Assembly: GCA_937921695.1 (NCBI GenBank)
Contig: CAKZTZ010000005.1
Span: 1-64,000 of the forward strand
DNA: 64,000 nucleotides
Reading direction: 5' to 3'
Source of the DNA: an uncultured Sulfolobales archaeon
Lineage (GTDB): Archaea > Thermoproteota > Thermoprotei_A > Sulfolobales > Acidilobaceae
Part shown: in pieces, positions 19,853 through 28,772 of the stretch
Layout: the number at the start of each line of letters is the position of its first letter
Numbering within the stretch: position 1 is the first letter of the stretch
The notes under the pieces: generated by a model
Database searches by the model: none
What the model was told of the DNA's origin: nothing
The model's input: the letters and a program-made list of their open reading frames with translations, nothing else
Translations under genes and position numbers: made by a program

Positions 19853-20513
19853 GCTCGGGGCCAGTAGTATCCTCCCCCGCTAGGGCCCCAAAAGAGTTAG
19901 CTATAAGGCCAACCCTTATGAAAGACACTCCAAAATTCACAGTAGCCTGGAGCACTGGGACTTTAAATATTGAAGATAAAACTTTAACCTCCTCATCCCG
20001 AGCTTCGGGGCAAACAACACCCCCCCGATCCGTCACTACTAGAACAGAGCCTACAACATTAACGCCCCCCACGCTCATCTTGTGAACCTCAACACCCAAA
20101 GTGTCAGCTATAACACTCTCAACTCTCGGGTCGAAATGAGGATAAACAAGGGCAGCCTTACTATTAGCAGTTATAAGGTTGCCGAGAGCGTTCTCCATAA
20201 CATCGAGGACAGCCACGTTCAAATCCCCGAGACCCCTCTTAATCCTCTCATATTCACTTTCAGCCACAGTCTTGGGAAGCAATACCCCGTAATTATTCCC
20301 GGCAACGAGCACCCCCACTATGTTCATACCGAATATAGTAGTCTCAATAATCCTATCAACGCCCAGGGTTTCCCTCAACACATTAATATTCTTTTGGGGC
20401 AACCCTGGGGGTATTAACGCGTAACTGTCAGAAGCATGCATATAAACCCCTATATTAGGGTTCCCGTTAACACTGAACTTTGCAACTTCAAACCTACCTT
20501 TAGCCCTCAACAC
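19809..20513 (-). CDS. eif6: translation initiation factor aIF-6
   Basis: Internal repeats NxxVGVLVAGNNYGVLLP, NPNIGVYMHASDSYALIPPG; typical aIF6 pentein. Confidence 0.95.
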   Translation of the reverse strand: MLRAKGRFEVAKFSVNGNPNIGVYMHASDSYALIPPGLPQKNINVLRETLGVDRIIETTIFGMNIVGVLVAGNNYGVLLPKTVAESEYERIKRGLGDLNVAVLDVMENALGNLITANSKAALVYPHFDPRVESVIADTLGVEVHKMSVGGVNVVGSVLVVTDRGGVVCPEARDEEVKVLSSIFKVPVLQATVNFGVSFIRVGLIANSFGALAGEDTTGPELARIQMALGGGVGG

Positions 20514-20844
20514 TTCGAGCCCCGCTCCTCACTTCTAGGCGGCCTGGTTTAAACTTCTCGGAGGCAAGCCTAACCAGGGCTATTTTCCTAGAACCCTCCT
20601 CCCCCTTCTCCTCTTTAATATCTACAAGTACTTTAACCCTTGCAGGAGGCTTCTCCCTCCCCCTCTCCCATATCAGGTTGTTCACATCGTTTAATATTAT
20701 GACTTCGTCAACCTTAGTGTGCCTCTTAACGAAAGCCCTCAATAGCCTCACAGCCCTATCAGCCCTATTAGACCTCCTACCCCAATAGACCCTCCTTAAA
20801 GGTATAGTGTAAACCCACCTACCTTCACCTGGCACCCCCACCAC
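20500..20844 (-). CDS. rpl31e: 50S ribosomal protein L31e
   Basis: YTIPLRRVYWGRRSNRADRAVRLLRAFVKRH. Confidence 0.93.
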   Translation of the reverse strand: MVGVPGEGRWVYTIPLRRVYWGRRSNRADRAVRLLRAFVKRHTKVDEVIILNDVNNLIWERGREKPPARVKVLVDIKEEKGEEGSRKIALVRLASEKFKPGRLEVRSGARSVEG

Positions 20845-20849
20845 CCCCT

Positions 20850-21005
20850 CTATACTTTAAGTTTACTAATCCTCCAATGCCTCCTTACAGGGCTAAACCT
20901 TACTTTCCTCAGAGTCCTAATCATGACCCATGCTGGGAGGGCCCTCCTACTCTTGAGGGCTCGGGCTAGCCTGAGTTTCCTAGCTAGGGGCTTGTTTCTA
21001 GCCAT
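20850..21005 (-). CDS. rpl39e: 50S ribosomal protein L39e
   Basis: [51 protein letters not shown]. Confidence 0.95.
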   Translation of the reverse strand: MARNKPLARKLRLARALKSRRALPAWVMIRTLRKVRFSPVRRHWRISKLKV

Positions 21006-21015
21006 TGCCAGCCAC

Positions 21016-21381
21016 CTATTTCCTCCTAAACGATATCTTATAATCTCGCCTCGTCCTCTCACTTATCTCTACTAGGAGCTTCTTAACCACATTTTCATCT
21101 ATGGGGGGTGAGAGTCTCCCGGCGTTTACGAGTTGTATTATGTAGTCTTCCACGGCCCTAGCTATTTCTGGTTTAACGAGTTTAATATTGTTGAGCCTGC
21201 TCCTAGCTTCACTCGTTAGTATGCTCCTCAGCACGTTCTCCCTCTGAGCCTCAACCTCTTTCCTTTTACGCTCTTCTTCAAGCCTCCTCTGGAGCTCTTG
21301 CAGCCTCCTCTCTCTTATAGCTTCGAGCTCCTCATCTTCATATATGTCTTCGCTCACTTCCAGCCACCCAAACTCTCCCAT
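21016..21381 (-). CDS. PDCD5/TFAR19-family DNA-binding protein
   Basis: [19 protein letters not shown]...[31 protein letters not shown]. Confidence 0.93.
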   Translation of the reverse strand: MGEFGWLEVSEDIYEDEELEAIRERRLQELQRRLEEERKRKEVEAQRENVLRSILTSEARSRLNNIKLVKPEIARAVEDYIIQLVNAGRLSPPIDENVVKKLLVEISERTRRDYKISFRRK

Positions 21382-21407
21382 GATTTTGGCTTTAATAGAG
21401 TTTAAAT

Positions 21408-21875
21408 TTAAATGTATTTTGAGAGTTCAGGCTTAACCTTAACAAGCTCCATCATTACCTCTCTAGCTGTAATGTCTAGGAGGCTCCTACCCTTAGGGCT
21501 TAAAACCCTGCCAGCCCCGGGAACCTTAGATACGAGGCCCGCCTCCTCAAGCTGCTGTAGTATCTCTCTAACTATGCTCCCAGACCCTCTCCTGAAATGA
21601 GGGGGGCTAGAACCCCTCCTCTCCCTACCGCCATAGATAACTCTAAAAGTCTCTACACCTACAGGCTCGCCAGCCTTATAGAGTTTCCTCATAACAGAGG
21701 CAGCCCTAACATACCACCAGCCCTCATCCCTAGGAGGCTTCTCCTTGTAAACCCCGGTCTTAGCGAAGTAAGCCCAGTGGGGCGGCCTAACCACATTACC
21801 ATAATCGCTCCTAAGCTTCTCAGCAAGCCTCCTCAACAGCAAGCCAGCCGGGACTTCTAGAGCGTTAACCATCAC
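21408..21875 (-). CDS. rps19e: 30S ribosomal protein S19e
   Basis: RPPHWAYFAKTGVYKEKPPRDEGWWYVRAASVMRKLY, RRGSSPPHFRRGSGSI. Confidence 0.95.
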   Translation of the reverse strand: MMVNALEVPAGLLLRRLAEKLRSDYGNVVRPPHWAYFAKTGVYKEKPPRDEGWWYVRAASVMRKLYKAGEPVGVETFRVIYGGRERRGSSPPHFRRGSGSIVREILQQLEEAGLVSKVPGAGRVLSPKGRSLLDITAREVMMELVKVKPELSKYI

Positions 21876-21890
21876 ACACAGCCTCCACTA

Positions 21891-22184
21891 CTATCCTAAA
21901 GCTTGAGAGGGTGAGCCACGCCTTTTAGGCTTATAGAGTATGAAAGTCCTACCTCTAACTTCAACAAGCTTAGCTCCAAGCTTCCCAGCAACCTCTGAAG
22001 CTAGAGACTTCCTATCGGAGCCTGAAACTTCAAGCCCGGACTTTAAAACTTTAACTTTAACTATACTCTTAACTTTAAGCCTAGCCTCAATCTCCCTCAG
22101 AACGCTCTCACTAGCCCCACTTTTACCTATCGAAACATCAGCCCTCCCACGCACAGCCTCCCTCAGCTTTTCTTTTAACTTCAA
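21891..22184 (-). CDS. CRM/YhbY-like RNA-binding protein
   Basis: DVSIGKSGASESVLREIEARLKVKSIVKVKVL...VEVRGRTFILYKPKR. Confidence 0.75.
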   Translation of the reverse strand: MKLKEKLREAVRGRADVSIGKSGASESVLREIEARLKVKSIVKVKVLKSGLEVSGSDRKSLASEVAGKLGAKLVEVRGRTFILYKPKRRGSPSQALG

Positions 22185-22331
22185 AACACCCCCTCACCTA
22201 GTTGAATCCTCAGCCTCCAACGTTTAGGGTTTTGGAAAGCTTATATAGGGAGTCCTCGGTCTCGGCTTGTTGAGCGTTTAGATGCGTTATTATTAAGGTT
22301 TAAAGCCTCTCACCGCCTCGGGAGTTCACTG

Positions 22332-23516
22332 TTGCACTTGAGTAGGGATGAGGAGAGGATTCTATCTGGAGAATATGGGAGTGTTATGGCTGAAGCTTTA
22401 ACTGTTATTGTTAGGGTTGGCGAGGCTCTAGGTGCTGAGAGGCTTGTAGGGATAAAGCATGCTCATGTTTCAGGGGTTTCATATGATAATATTGGGGAGC
22501 CTGGGAGGAAGTTTATTGAAAGACTCTACACTGCCGGGGCTAAGTTCTCCGTGCCCGCTACTTTCAACCCTGTAAGCTATGATCTTGAAGACCCAAACTC
22601 TATACCGGGCTTGAATCTCGACCCTAACTATGTTAGAGCTCAGGAGAGTATTGTTAGAGCACTCTCAGCCATGGGGGCCGAGCTTGAGCTGACATGCACC
22701 CCCTACTATGCTGGTGTAATTGAGAGATACAATCTCTCCAGAGGAGACAATGTCGCGTGGGGAGAGTCTAGCGCTGTGGCTTACGCTAACAGCGTTCTAG
22801 GCTTGAAAACTAACAGGGAAGGGGGGCCCCTAGCTTTGATGGCTGCCATAGCTGGTAGAACATATTATTACGGAATGCACATTGACGAGGAGAGGAAGCC
22901 CAGGGTAGCCTATGATGTTGAAAGCCCAAACCCCCTAGATGAGGCTGAAGCTGGAGCACTAGGAGAAATAATAGCCTCTATACATGTAGACGGGAAACCC
23001 CCAATGGTCAAAACTAGATTCCAGGGAGACTCTAGCATAAGAGAATTCCTAGCAGCCATAGGGACAGCCTCAGACATGCCCATGGCTCACATAGAAGGAA
23101 TAACCCCCGAAAACCCCGGGGACAGCATAGAGGAGGCAGTAAAGATAACCTATAAAGATATAAGCAGCAAACTAGAAGCCATGGCGCCAGAAGGCCCAGT
23201 AGACATTATATACATAGGATGCCCCCACGCAAGCCTAGAAGAACTAGAACACCTAGCCAAAACCCTAGAGAAAACAGGAAAACCAAAAACACCAATAATA
23301 CTATCAACCTCGAGAAGCGTACACACAAAACTCCTAACAACAGGACTAGCAGCAAAACTAAAAAGCCTAGGGGTCATAATAGCAAAAGACACATGCCTAA
23401 TAGTAAGCCCCTTCGCAAAACAAAACAAAAACATGAAAATAGCAACAAACAGCTACAAAGCATACCACTACCTAAAAAGAAAAGGAGTAAAAGCATACCT
23501 AACCAAAATACCCTAA
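22332..23516 (+). CDS. aconitase X large/catalytic subunit (DUF521; phosphomevalonate dehydratase large subunit)
   Basis: AHVSGVSYDNIGEPG, TFNPVSYD, LTCTPYYAG, WGESSAVAYANSVLGLKTNREGGPLAL. Confidence 0.92.
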   Translation: MHLSRDEERILSGEYGSVMAEALTVIVRVGEALGAERLVGIKHAHVSGVSYDNIGEPGRKFIERLYTAGAKFSVPATFNPVSYDLEDPNSIPGLNLDPNYVRAQESIVRALSAMGAELELTCTPYYAGVIERYNLSRGDNVAWGESSAVAYANSVLGLKTNREGGPLALMAAIAGRTYYYGMHIDEERKPRVAYDVESPNPLDEAEAGALGEIIASIHVDGKPPMVKTRFQGDSSIREFLAAIGTASDMPMAHIEGITPENPGDSIEEAVKITYKDISSKLEAMAPEGPVDIIYIGCPHASLEELEHLAKTLEKTGKPKTPIILSTSRSVHTKLLTTGLAAKLKSLGVIIAKDTCLIVSPFAKQNKNMKIATNSYKAYHYLKRKGVKAYLTKIP

Positions 23517-23602
23517 ACACCCCCCAGCAAACCCGCACACCCAGAATAATAAACAGCCGAAAACACACAAGCCACAATCCAGCGTCTCGACAGCGAAGAC
23601 AG

Positions 23603-23622
23603 CCAAGTATATATTAAAGTAT
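23603..23622 (+). promoter_or_regulatory. TATA-type promoter of array copy 1, repeated at copies 2 and 3
   Basis: CCAAGTATATATTAAAGTAT; near-identical block at 26629-26648. Confidence 0.55.
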
Positions 23623-23629
23623 TTAGGTT

Positions 23630-25345
23630 TTGCCCGCCTTTTTTTTAAGGTGTAGCGGTGTGTCTATGCCCCTCCCTTCTATTAGGGTTCTGGCTCTGCC
23701 CGTAGTTTTCATGTTTCTAGCTTTGACCCCCATGTCTTCGCTAACTTTCTGGGTTGAAGGCGGGTCTGAAACCATATACTCTAGTCCTGGTTTCACAGTA
23801 ACGTATAAGCCTAGCATTCTAGAAGCCCTCACCAGGTCTAATGAAACCCGCGTCAAGATAGAGGTTAAAGATCACGCTGGCAGGCCTATGAATTTTAAAG
23901 CTCTACTATCTGGGCCCGGGGTTGAAGGAGTAGTTGATGTTGGTAGTGTAGCTGGTAAAGGTTACGCCGTTAAAAACATAGGCAGGTATGTCTCCGAGGT
24001 TAAAAGGGTTTTGAGGGAGCTAAACGCAGACCCAGCAATCACAGGGCTTGGAATGTCAATACTAATATCAACAATAATAGAGGAGAACGGAGAACACTAT
24101 GCTGCGGCGGACGCAATAACAATACCAATAATACCTGGCAAAGCAATAGGTAAAGAGATAGTAGTCGAGGTTAAATTCAAACCCATAATGAAATACAAGA
24201 TAACTATGGAAAACTCGTCCACGAAAAACTATGAGCAGCCGCAAAGCCAAGCCACACCGCCACGTATAGTAGACCACTCATGCGACTATATTGGAGAATA
24301 TTATATATGTACTTACTGGGAGTTAGTCGAAACAATATATGGAACTCCACGCTATGCACTAGACTTCGTCCCAGTAGCTATATCAGTCATAGACTCTGGG
24401 ACTGGAAGCCTAACCAAATATATTATACACTCTCTTATCGTCACCCTCACACGGGGTGATGTTTGGCGTTTAAGTCTCACAGCGAGCCTCGGCTTCCCAC
24501 ATCCTAGAACGGGTACACCCGTATTCTATGTTACGGGGGAGGGCTTCACGCGCGACATAAGGAGTAATGTGGCAACGGAGAGAATTTATGGTATCGACTG
24601 CGATCTCGTGCCGTCACCCGGTGTAAGTGGATGTAAACATCTTATTGGACCCGGCGATGAGGGCTGGAGCTCCCCTGTCGGAATTCCGAGTTTCTATGGT
24701 GATGTGCTGTTCTCAACGGGGTTCTTGGGGAAGATGTGGCTCGCAAGATACAGGCATGTTAAGGATTACTATGACTACTATGGAAATCTCATATATAGAG
24801 TGATCATTAACGATCATAATTTCTTAGTGTGGGTTGCACCGGCATTCAACGAGTATGGTAAGATAAGGGCTTACTGGGAGGTTGACGATAACCCGGGCTA
24901 TCCAGGCGAGGACGGGGGCTGGGGGTCTGCAGAGCTACTCCTAAACGAACTAAAAAACCATTACACATACAAACACATAAATTCAACCCGAGGATGGCAC
25001 ACGTTATATATTAAAACGATCTACGACTATTCTCAAGCATCCCCTAATTTTGGGGCTGGCATCCCAGCGGGGGCTATAATACTTGCTATTTTAAGGGCTT
25101 TAGGAATGGTGCCTTCCCTACCTACGATAATCTTAGGTATTATTGCGAGCTTAGCTATTGGCATTATCGCTAAAAATATAACAATAAAACTCTACGAAAC
25201 TCTCGGCTTCCTAAAGATAAATCTTCTTATAATGGATAGGTTGATGGATATATATTATGCTGAGATAATACATTACTATACGATTGGAGACGTTCAGAAA
25301 ATAGTGCCCCTAATAATTTTCAAGCCTGTAGCCCGCCCCTCCTAA
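23630..25345 (+). CDS. secreted/membrane protein of unrecognised family, paralog copy 1 (likely start 23660 or 23666)
   Basis: Signal-like N-terminus RVLALPVVFMFLALTPMS; N-terminal WVEGGSETIYSSPGFTVTYKP; full-length similarity to 27097..28737. Confidence 0.8.
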   Translation: MPAFFLRCSGVSMPLPSIRVLALPVVFMFLALTPMSSLTFWVEGGSETIYSSPGFTVTYKPSILEALTRSNETRVKIEVKDHAGRPMNFKALLSGPGVEGVVDVGSVAGKGYAVKNIGRYVSEVKRVLRELNADPAITGLGMSILISTIIEENGEHYAAADAITIPIIPGKAIGKEIVVEVKFKPIMKYKITMENSSTKNYEQPQSQATPPRIVDHSCDYIGEYYICTYWELVETIYGTPRYALDFVPVAISVIDSGTGSLTKYIIHSLIVTLTRGDVWRLSLTASLGFPHPRTGTPVFYVTGEGFTRDIRSNVATERIYGIDCDLVPSPGVSGCKHLIGPGDEGWSSPVGIPSFYGDVLFSTGFLGKMWLARYRHVKDYYDYYGNLIYRVIINDHNFLVWVAPAFNEYGKIRAYWEVDDNPGYPGEDGGWGSAELLLNELKNHYTYKHINSTRGWHTLYIKTIYDYSQASPNFGAGIPAGAIILAILRALGMVPSLPTIILGIIASLAIGIIAKNITIKLYETLGFLKINLLIMDRLMDIYYAEIIHYYTIGDVQKIVPLIIFKPVARPS

Positions 25346-25762
25346 CTTGTTTCCCTCTTTTATCTTTTTCTCTTATACACCTGGCAATAGCTGTTATTAG
25401 GGTTGAGTCGAACGGAGTAGTGTTGGGGAGAATTTAAATATAGGCTCCTTGAACTCTATGGGGGTAGGATGTGGTTTTGAATGAGGGCTCGCTTAGCCCT
25501 ATCAGGCCCTCCTTCTCTATGGGAAGCTTTAGAACGGTGGAATACTGGGGGAGGGTCTTATGGTTAAGCTGGAGGATTTAATGGTTGTAGTGTAGGATGT
25601 GCTTGCTAGTTTTAATGTGTGGCGGGGGTTAGAGCTGCTCCTATGATGTTCAAGCTCATGTTAACTGTGTAAACCTGAAAAGTATTCAAGTTAGTGCCTT
25701 AAGGTTCTCCTGTAATGTTTTTAGGCTTCAAAATATATTTTACTATCTGGTGTTCTCTACTC

Positions 25763-26341
25763 TTGTCTCTAGCGTCGATCATTGAGGAGCTGCGGAAGGA
25801 CGCTAAAGCCAGGGAGGAGCTTATTTCCGAGATTATGCCTGACATCATGTTGAAACTAGCGCTAGACAAAGACTTTAGGATGTCACTCTTAAGAGCTATA
25901 GCCGGCGAGGTTGCAACTAAAGAAGACTTGAAAGAGCTCGAAAGAAACCTAAAAGAATACGTAGACAAGAGAATAGACGACATAAACAAGAGAATAGACG
26001 ATATCAATAAGAGGATGGACGATATAAACAGGAGAATGGACGACATCAATAAGAGGATAGACGACCTTGATAGAAGCCTGAACGGGAGGATAGATGATTT
26101 GAACGGGAGGATAGACGGTCTTGATAGGAGTTTAAATAAGAGGATAGACGACCTTGATAGAAGCCTAAATAAGAGGATAGACGACCTTGATAGGAGTTTA
26201 AATAAGAGGATAGATGATTTAAATAAGAGGATAGATGATGTTAACAGGAATGTTAGGGCGACTTTAATAGCAATACTAATGACACTATTAGCCACAATAA
26301 TCGTGCCTTTAATATTGAGGGTTCTAGGGCTAATAAGGTAG
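25763..26341 (+). CDS. tandem-repeat coiled-coil protein with C-terminal TM anchor (ORF track start 25715; TTG at 25763 is also plausible)
   Basis: KRIDDIN heptads and KRIDDLDRSLN hendecads; C-terminal ATLIAILMTLLATIIVPLILRVLGL. Confidence 0.75.
   Translation: MSLASIIEELRKDAKAREELISEIMPDIMLKLALDKDFRMSLLRAIAGEVATKEDLKELERNLKEYVDKRIDDINKRIDDINKRMDDINRRMDDINKRIDDLDRSLNGRIDDLNGRIDGLDRSLNKRIDDLDRSLNKRIDDLDRSLNKRIDDLNKRIDDVNRNVRATLIAILMTLLATIIVPLILRVLGLIR
25972..26241 (+). repeat. in-frame 21-bp and 33-bp DNA repeats
   Basis: Repeated aagaggatagacgac(c/a)ttgatagaagcctaaat and aagaggatagacgatata/atcaat units. Confidence 0.85.
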
Positions 26342-26628
26342 CCCGCTACACTGCATCCCAAAGGGGCTTTCAACCTATCTAGTTGTATGATGCGCTCAAC
26401 TTCGTATGTAGCCCTTACAGCCCTCGCTTAGCCCTTCTTCCCGCCTATGGGGTTGATGGCTTTAAAACGCTTATGTGCGAGTCAGCAAACCTCCTGGAAT
26501 TCCTAACTCTAGTATTCGGAAGCATGAGCTTGTAAACTTCAATGAAAACTGGGAAGCCTGCTGATGCTTGAGTTTAAATCCAGACTTAGAGAGTGAATAG
26601 AGGCAATTATATTGGCTATACGGGTGAC

Positions 26629-26648
26629 CCAAGTATATATTAGAGTGT
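26629..26648 (+). promoter_or_regulatory. repeated promoter block upstream of decayed copy 2
   Basis: CCAAGTATATATTAGAGTGT matches 23603-23622. Confidence 0.5.
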
Positions 26649-26681
26649 TTGGGTTTCAGCTGTCTTTTAAGGCATAGCGGT

Positions 26682-26867
26682 ATGTTTATGTCTTCCCCTC
26701 TACTAGCTTTGACCCCTATGTCTTTCCCTGCTTCTTGGATTAAGGAAGGGTCTGAGGCGTATATTCAAAGATTAGGGGTGAAGTTGAAGCTCAGGATCAG
26801 GCTGGGAGGCTTCTGGGGTTCACAGCCCTCCTTTCGGGGCCTGCCTCCAAGGATTGTGTCAAAGTAA
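26682..26867 (+). pseudogene. decayed copy 2 of the array paralog
   Basis: MFMSSPLLALTPMSFPASWIKEGSEAYIQ parallels FLALTPMSSLTFWVEGGSETIYS and LALTPMSTLTFWVESGSETIYS, then homology is lost. Confidence 0.7.
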
Positions 26868-26970
26868 GGGTTGTTGGTTTTGAGTGTCTTGGAATATTTG
26901 TTGCGACAACTGTGATTTTAATGTTCCCCTTTTAATATTAGTGAGCCTTTGGAAGCTGTGAAGATGCTGC

Positions 26971-27010
26971 TAGAAAAGAGGTTAAAGCCTACCTAACCAA
27001 AATACCTGAG
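26971..27010 (+). pseudogene. vestige of the 3' end of the aconitase X large-subunit gene
   Basis: AGAAAAGAGGTTAAAGCCTACCTAACCAAAATACC versus AGAAAAGGAGTAAAAGCATACCTAACCAAAATACC at the end of 22332..23516 (KEVKAYLTKIP vs KGVKAYLTKIP). Confidence 0.75.
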
Positions 27011-27096
27011 CATCTATCAACAGGCCTGCAGCCTAAACCGTGAAACAGGTTATGAGTATATACTAAGCTATTTAAACTTCAGCTTTTTTTAAAACG

Positions 27097-28737
27097 GTGA
27101 GTGGGGTGGCTCTGCTTTTCGCTCCTTTCAAAGCCCTAGCCCTCTCCATAGCAGCCATAATCCTAGCTTTAACCCCCATGTCAACTCTAACATTTTGGGT
27201 TGAAAGCGGGTCTGAAACCATATACTCTAGCCCAGGCTACACTGTAGTCTACAAACCCAATATTCTAAGCAAAATCACGAGATCCAACGAGACCCGGGTT
27301 AAAATAGAGGTTTATGATGAGCGAGGCAGGCCCATATCATTCGCAGCCCTCCTCTCAGGCCCCACCAAGGACAACGTTATAGAGGTTGCGCACGTATCAG
27401 GCAAAGGCGGGGCTACTGCGAGCATAGGCAAGTATGTCGCCGAAGTCAGGAAAACATTGAAACAAGCCAACTCAGACCCTGAGAGATCGGGCCTGGGAAT
27501 GCTAATACTAATATCAACTATCATAGAGGAAAACGGGGAGCACTATGCTGCAGCAGACATGGTATCAGCATCAATAATACCGGGCAAAGCAATAGGAAAA
27601 GACATAGTCGTAAGCGTCAAATTCAAACCAGTAATAAAACATAAGATTGGAGGCGGGGGAGGGTCTGAAGCCCAGCCCCAAGACCCCCCAAGAACAATAA
27701 CACATTACTGCGTTTACGGATCAAACTATGAAAATTGCTATTTATGGAAGCTCGACGAAGTTCTATACGTGACACAGCTTAGATATGTTGGCGAGCAGGT
27801 AATCGGCTGGGACTATATACCAGTAGCTATAACAATCCTAGACAACAACATAGGGAGCAAAGCGAGCCAAATAGTACATTATTATGAAATTACTCTCAAC
27901 CGGACCGATGTCGCGTTTGTGCGCTTCACCCTAAGCCTAGGGTGGAATACAGGTAGAGGGATATCGGTCTATGTTCCGGGGCCCGGCTACGAGTACTACA
28001 TTAAGAGAGATTTAAGAACCGAAACCATCTACAAGGTCTTATGTGATATTAAGTCAACGCTGAGCTCAGAGGATAGCAAGTGCACGTATCTATGGAATGA
28101 CAATAGTGCACCGCCGCTTCCTGTCAGCAAGTTTACTGGCGACGTCATAGCTTCTACAGGCTTCTATGGCATGATGTGGAGTGTGAAATACAAATATGTC
28201 TCCGTGGATTGGCTCGGCCGCGAGAGCATCATTCAGGATAACGTGGTGGCTGTCTGGATAGAGCCCAGGTTCAACGAATATGGCAAGATTGTCATGGGCG
28301 TCGAAGTCGACGACAACCCTAATGACGGCATAGGGATAACAGAGCGCACTCTAAGAGAACTAGGACAAAACATAACATACAAGAGTCTAAAAGAACCACT
28401 TTCGGGCTTATATACTCTACTTTTTGAGAAGATATTTAGTGATTCCGGGGCCTCACCACATTTTGGAATCGCCATTGCGGCGGGGGCTCTCATATCTTGG
28501 ATCATCAAAGCAAAATATCCTCTATTAGCCTTAATCCTAAGGCTCCTAGGTATAGGAGTTGAGTTTGGAATGCATTCAGAAAAAGCTTACAAGCACCTGG
28601 GCTACTTCTATCTAGCGCTCGGGTCCTACGATCGTATAACTGGGAGTTATGGCTTGTATGTTAGGACTTTCCGTATTAAAGCTGAGCTTGTGGATAGAAC
28701 TGTGCCATTGTTTGTTTTCAGGCCTACTCTCTCGTAG
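27097..28737 (+). CDS. secreted/membrane protein of unrecognised family, paralog copy 3
   Basis: Full-length similarity to 23630..25345; signal-like N-terminus; hydrophobic segment near C-terminus. Confidence 0.8.
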   Translation: MSGVALLFAPFKALALSIAAIILALTPMSTLTFWVESGSETIYSSPGYTVVYKPNILSKITRSNETRVKIEVYDERGRPISFAALLSGPTKDNVIEVAHVSGKGGATASIGKYVAEVRKTLKQANSDPERSGLGMLILISTIIEENGEHYAAADMVSASIIPGKAIGKDIVVSVKFKPVIKHKIGGGGGSEAQPQDPPRTITHYCVYGSNYENCYLWKLDEVLYVTQLRYVGEQVIGWDYIPVAITILDNNIGSKASQIVHYYEITLNRTDVAFVRFTLSLGWNTGRGISVYVPGPGYEYYIKRDLRTETIYKVLCDIKSTLSSEDSKCTYLWNDNSAPPLPVSKFTGDVIASTGFYGMMWSVKYKYVSVDWLGRESIIQDNVVAVWIEPRFNEYGKIVMGVEVDDNPNDGIGITERTLRELGQNITYKSLKEPLSGLYTLLFEKIFSDSGASPHFGIAIAAGALISWIIKAKYPLLALILRLLGIGVEFGMHSEKAYKHLGYFYLALGSYDRITGSYGLYVRTFRIKAELVDRTVPLFVFRPTLS

Positions 28738-28772
28738 TCTTTTTGTTTTAAGGTTTTTTCTTTCTGTTTGTT
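28738..28772 (+). terminator. T-rich archaeal terminator-like tract
   Basis: tctttttgttttaaggttttttctttctgtttgtttt directly after stop. Confidence 0.5.

Noticed and set aside
25699-26373. 224-aa minus-strand ORF rich in SSILLFKLLSR repeats
   Set aside because: Antisense translation of the KRIDD-type repeats in the coiled-coil gene.
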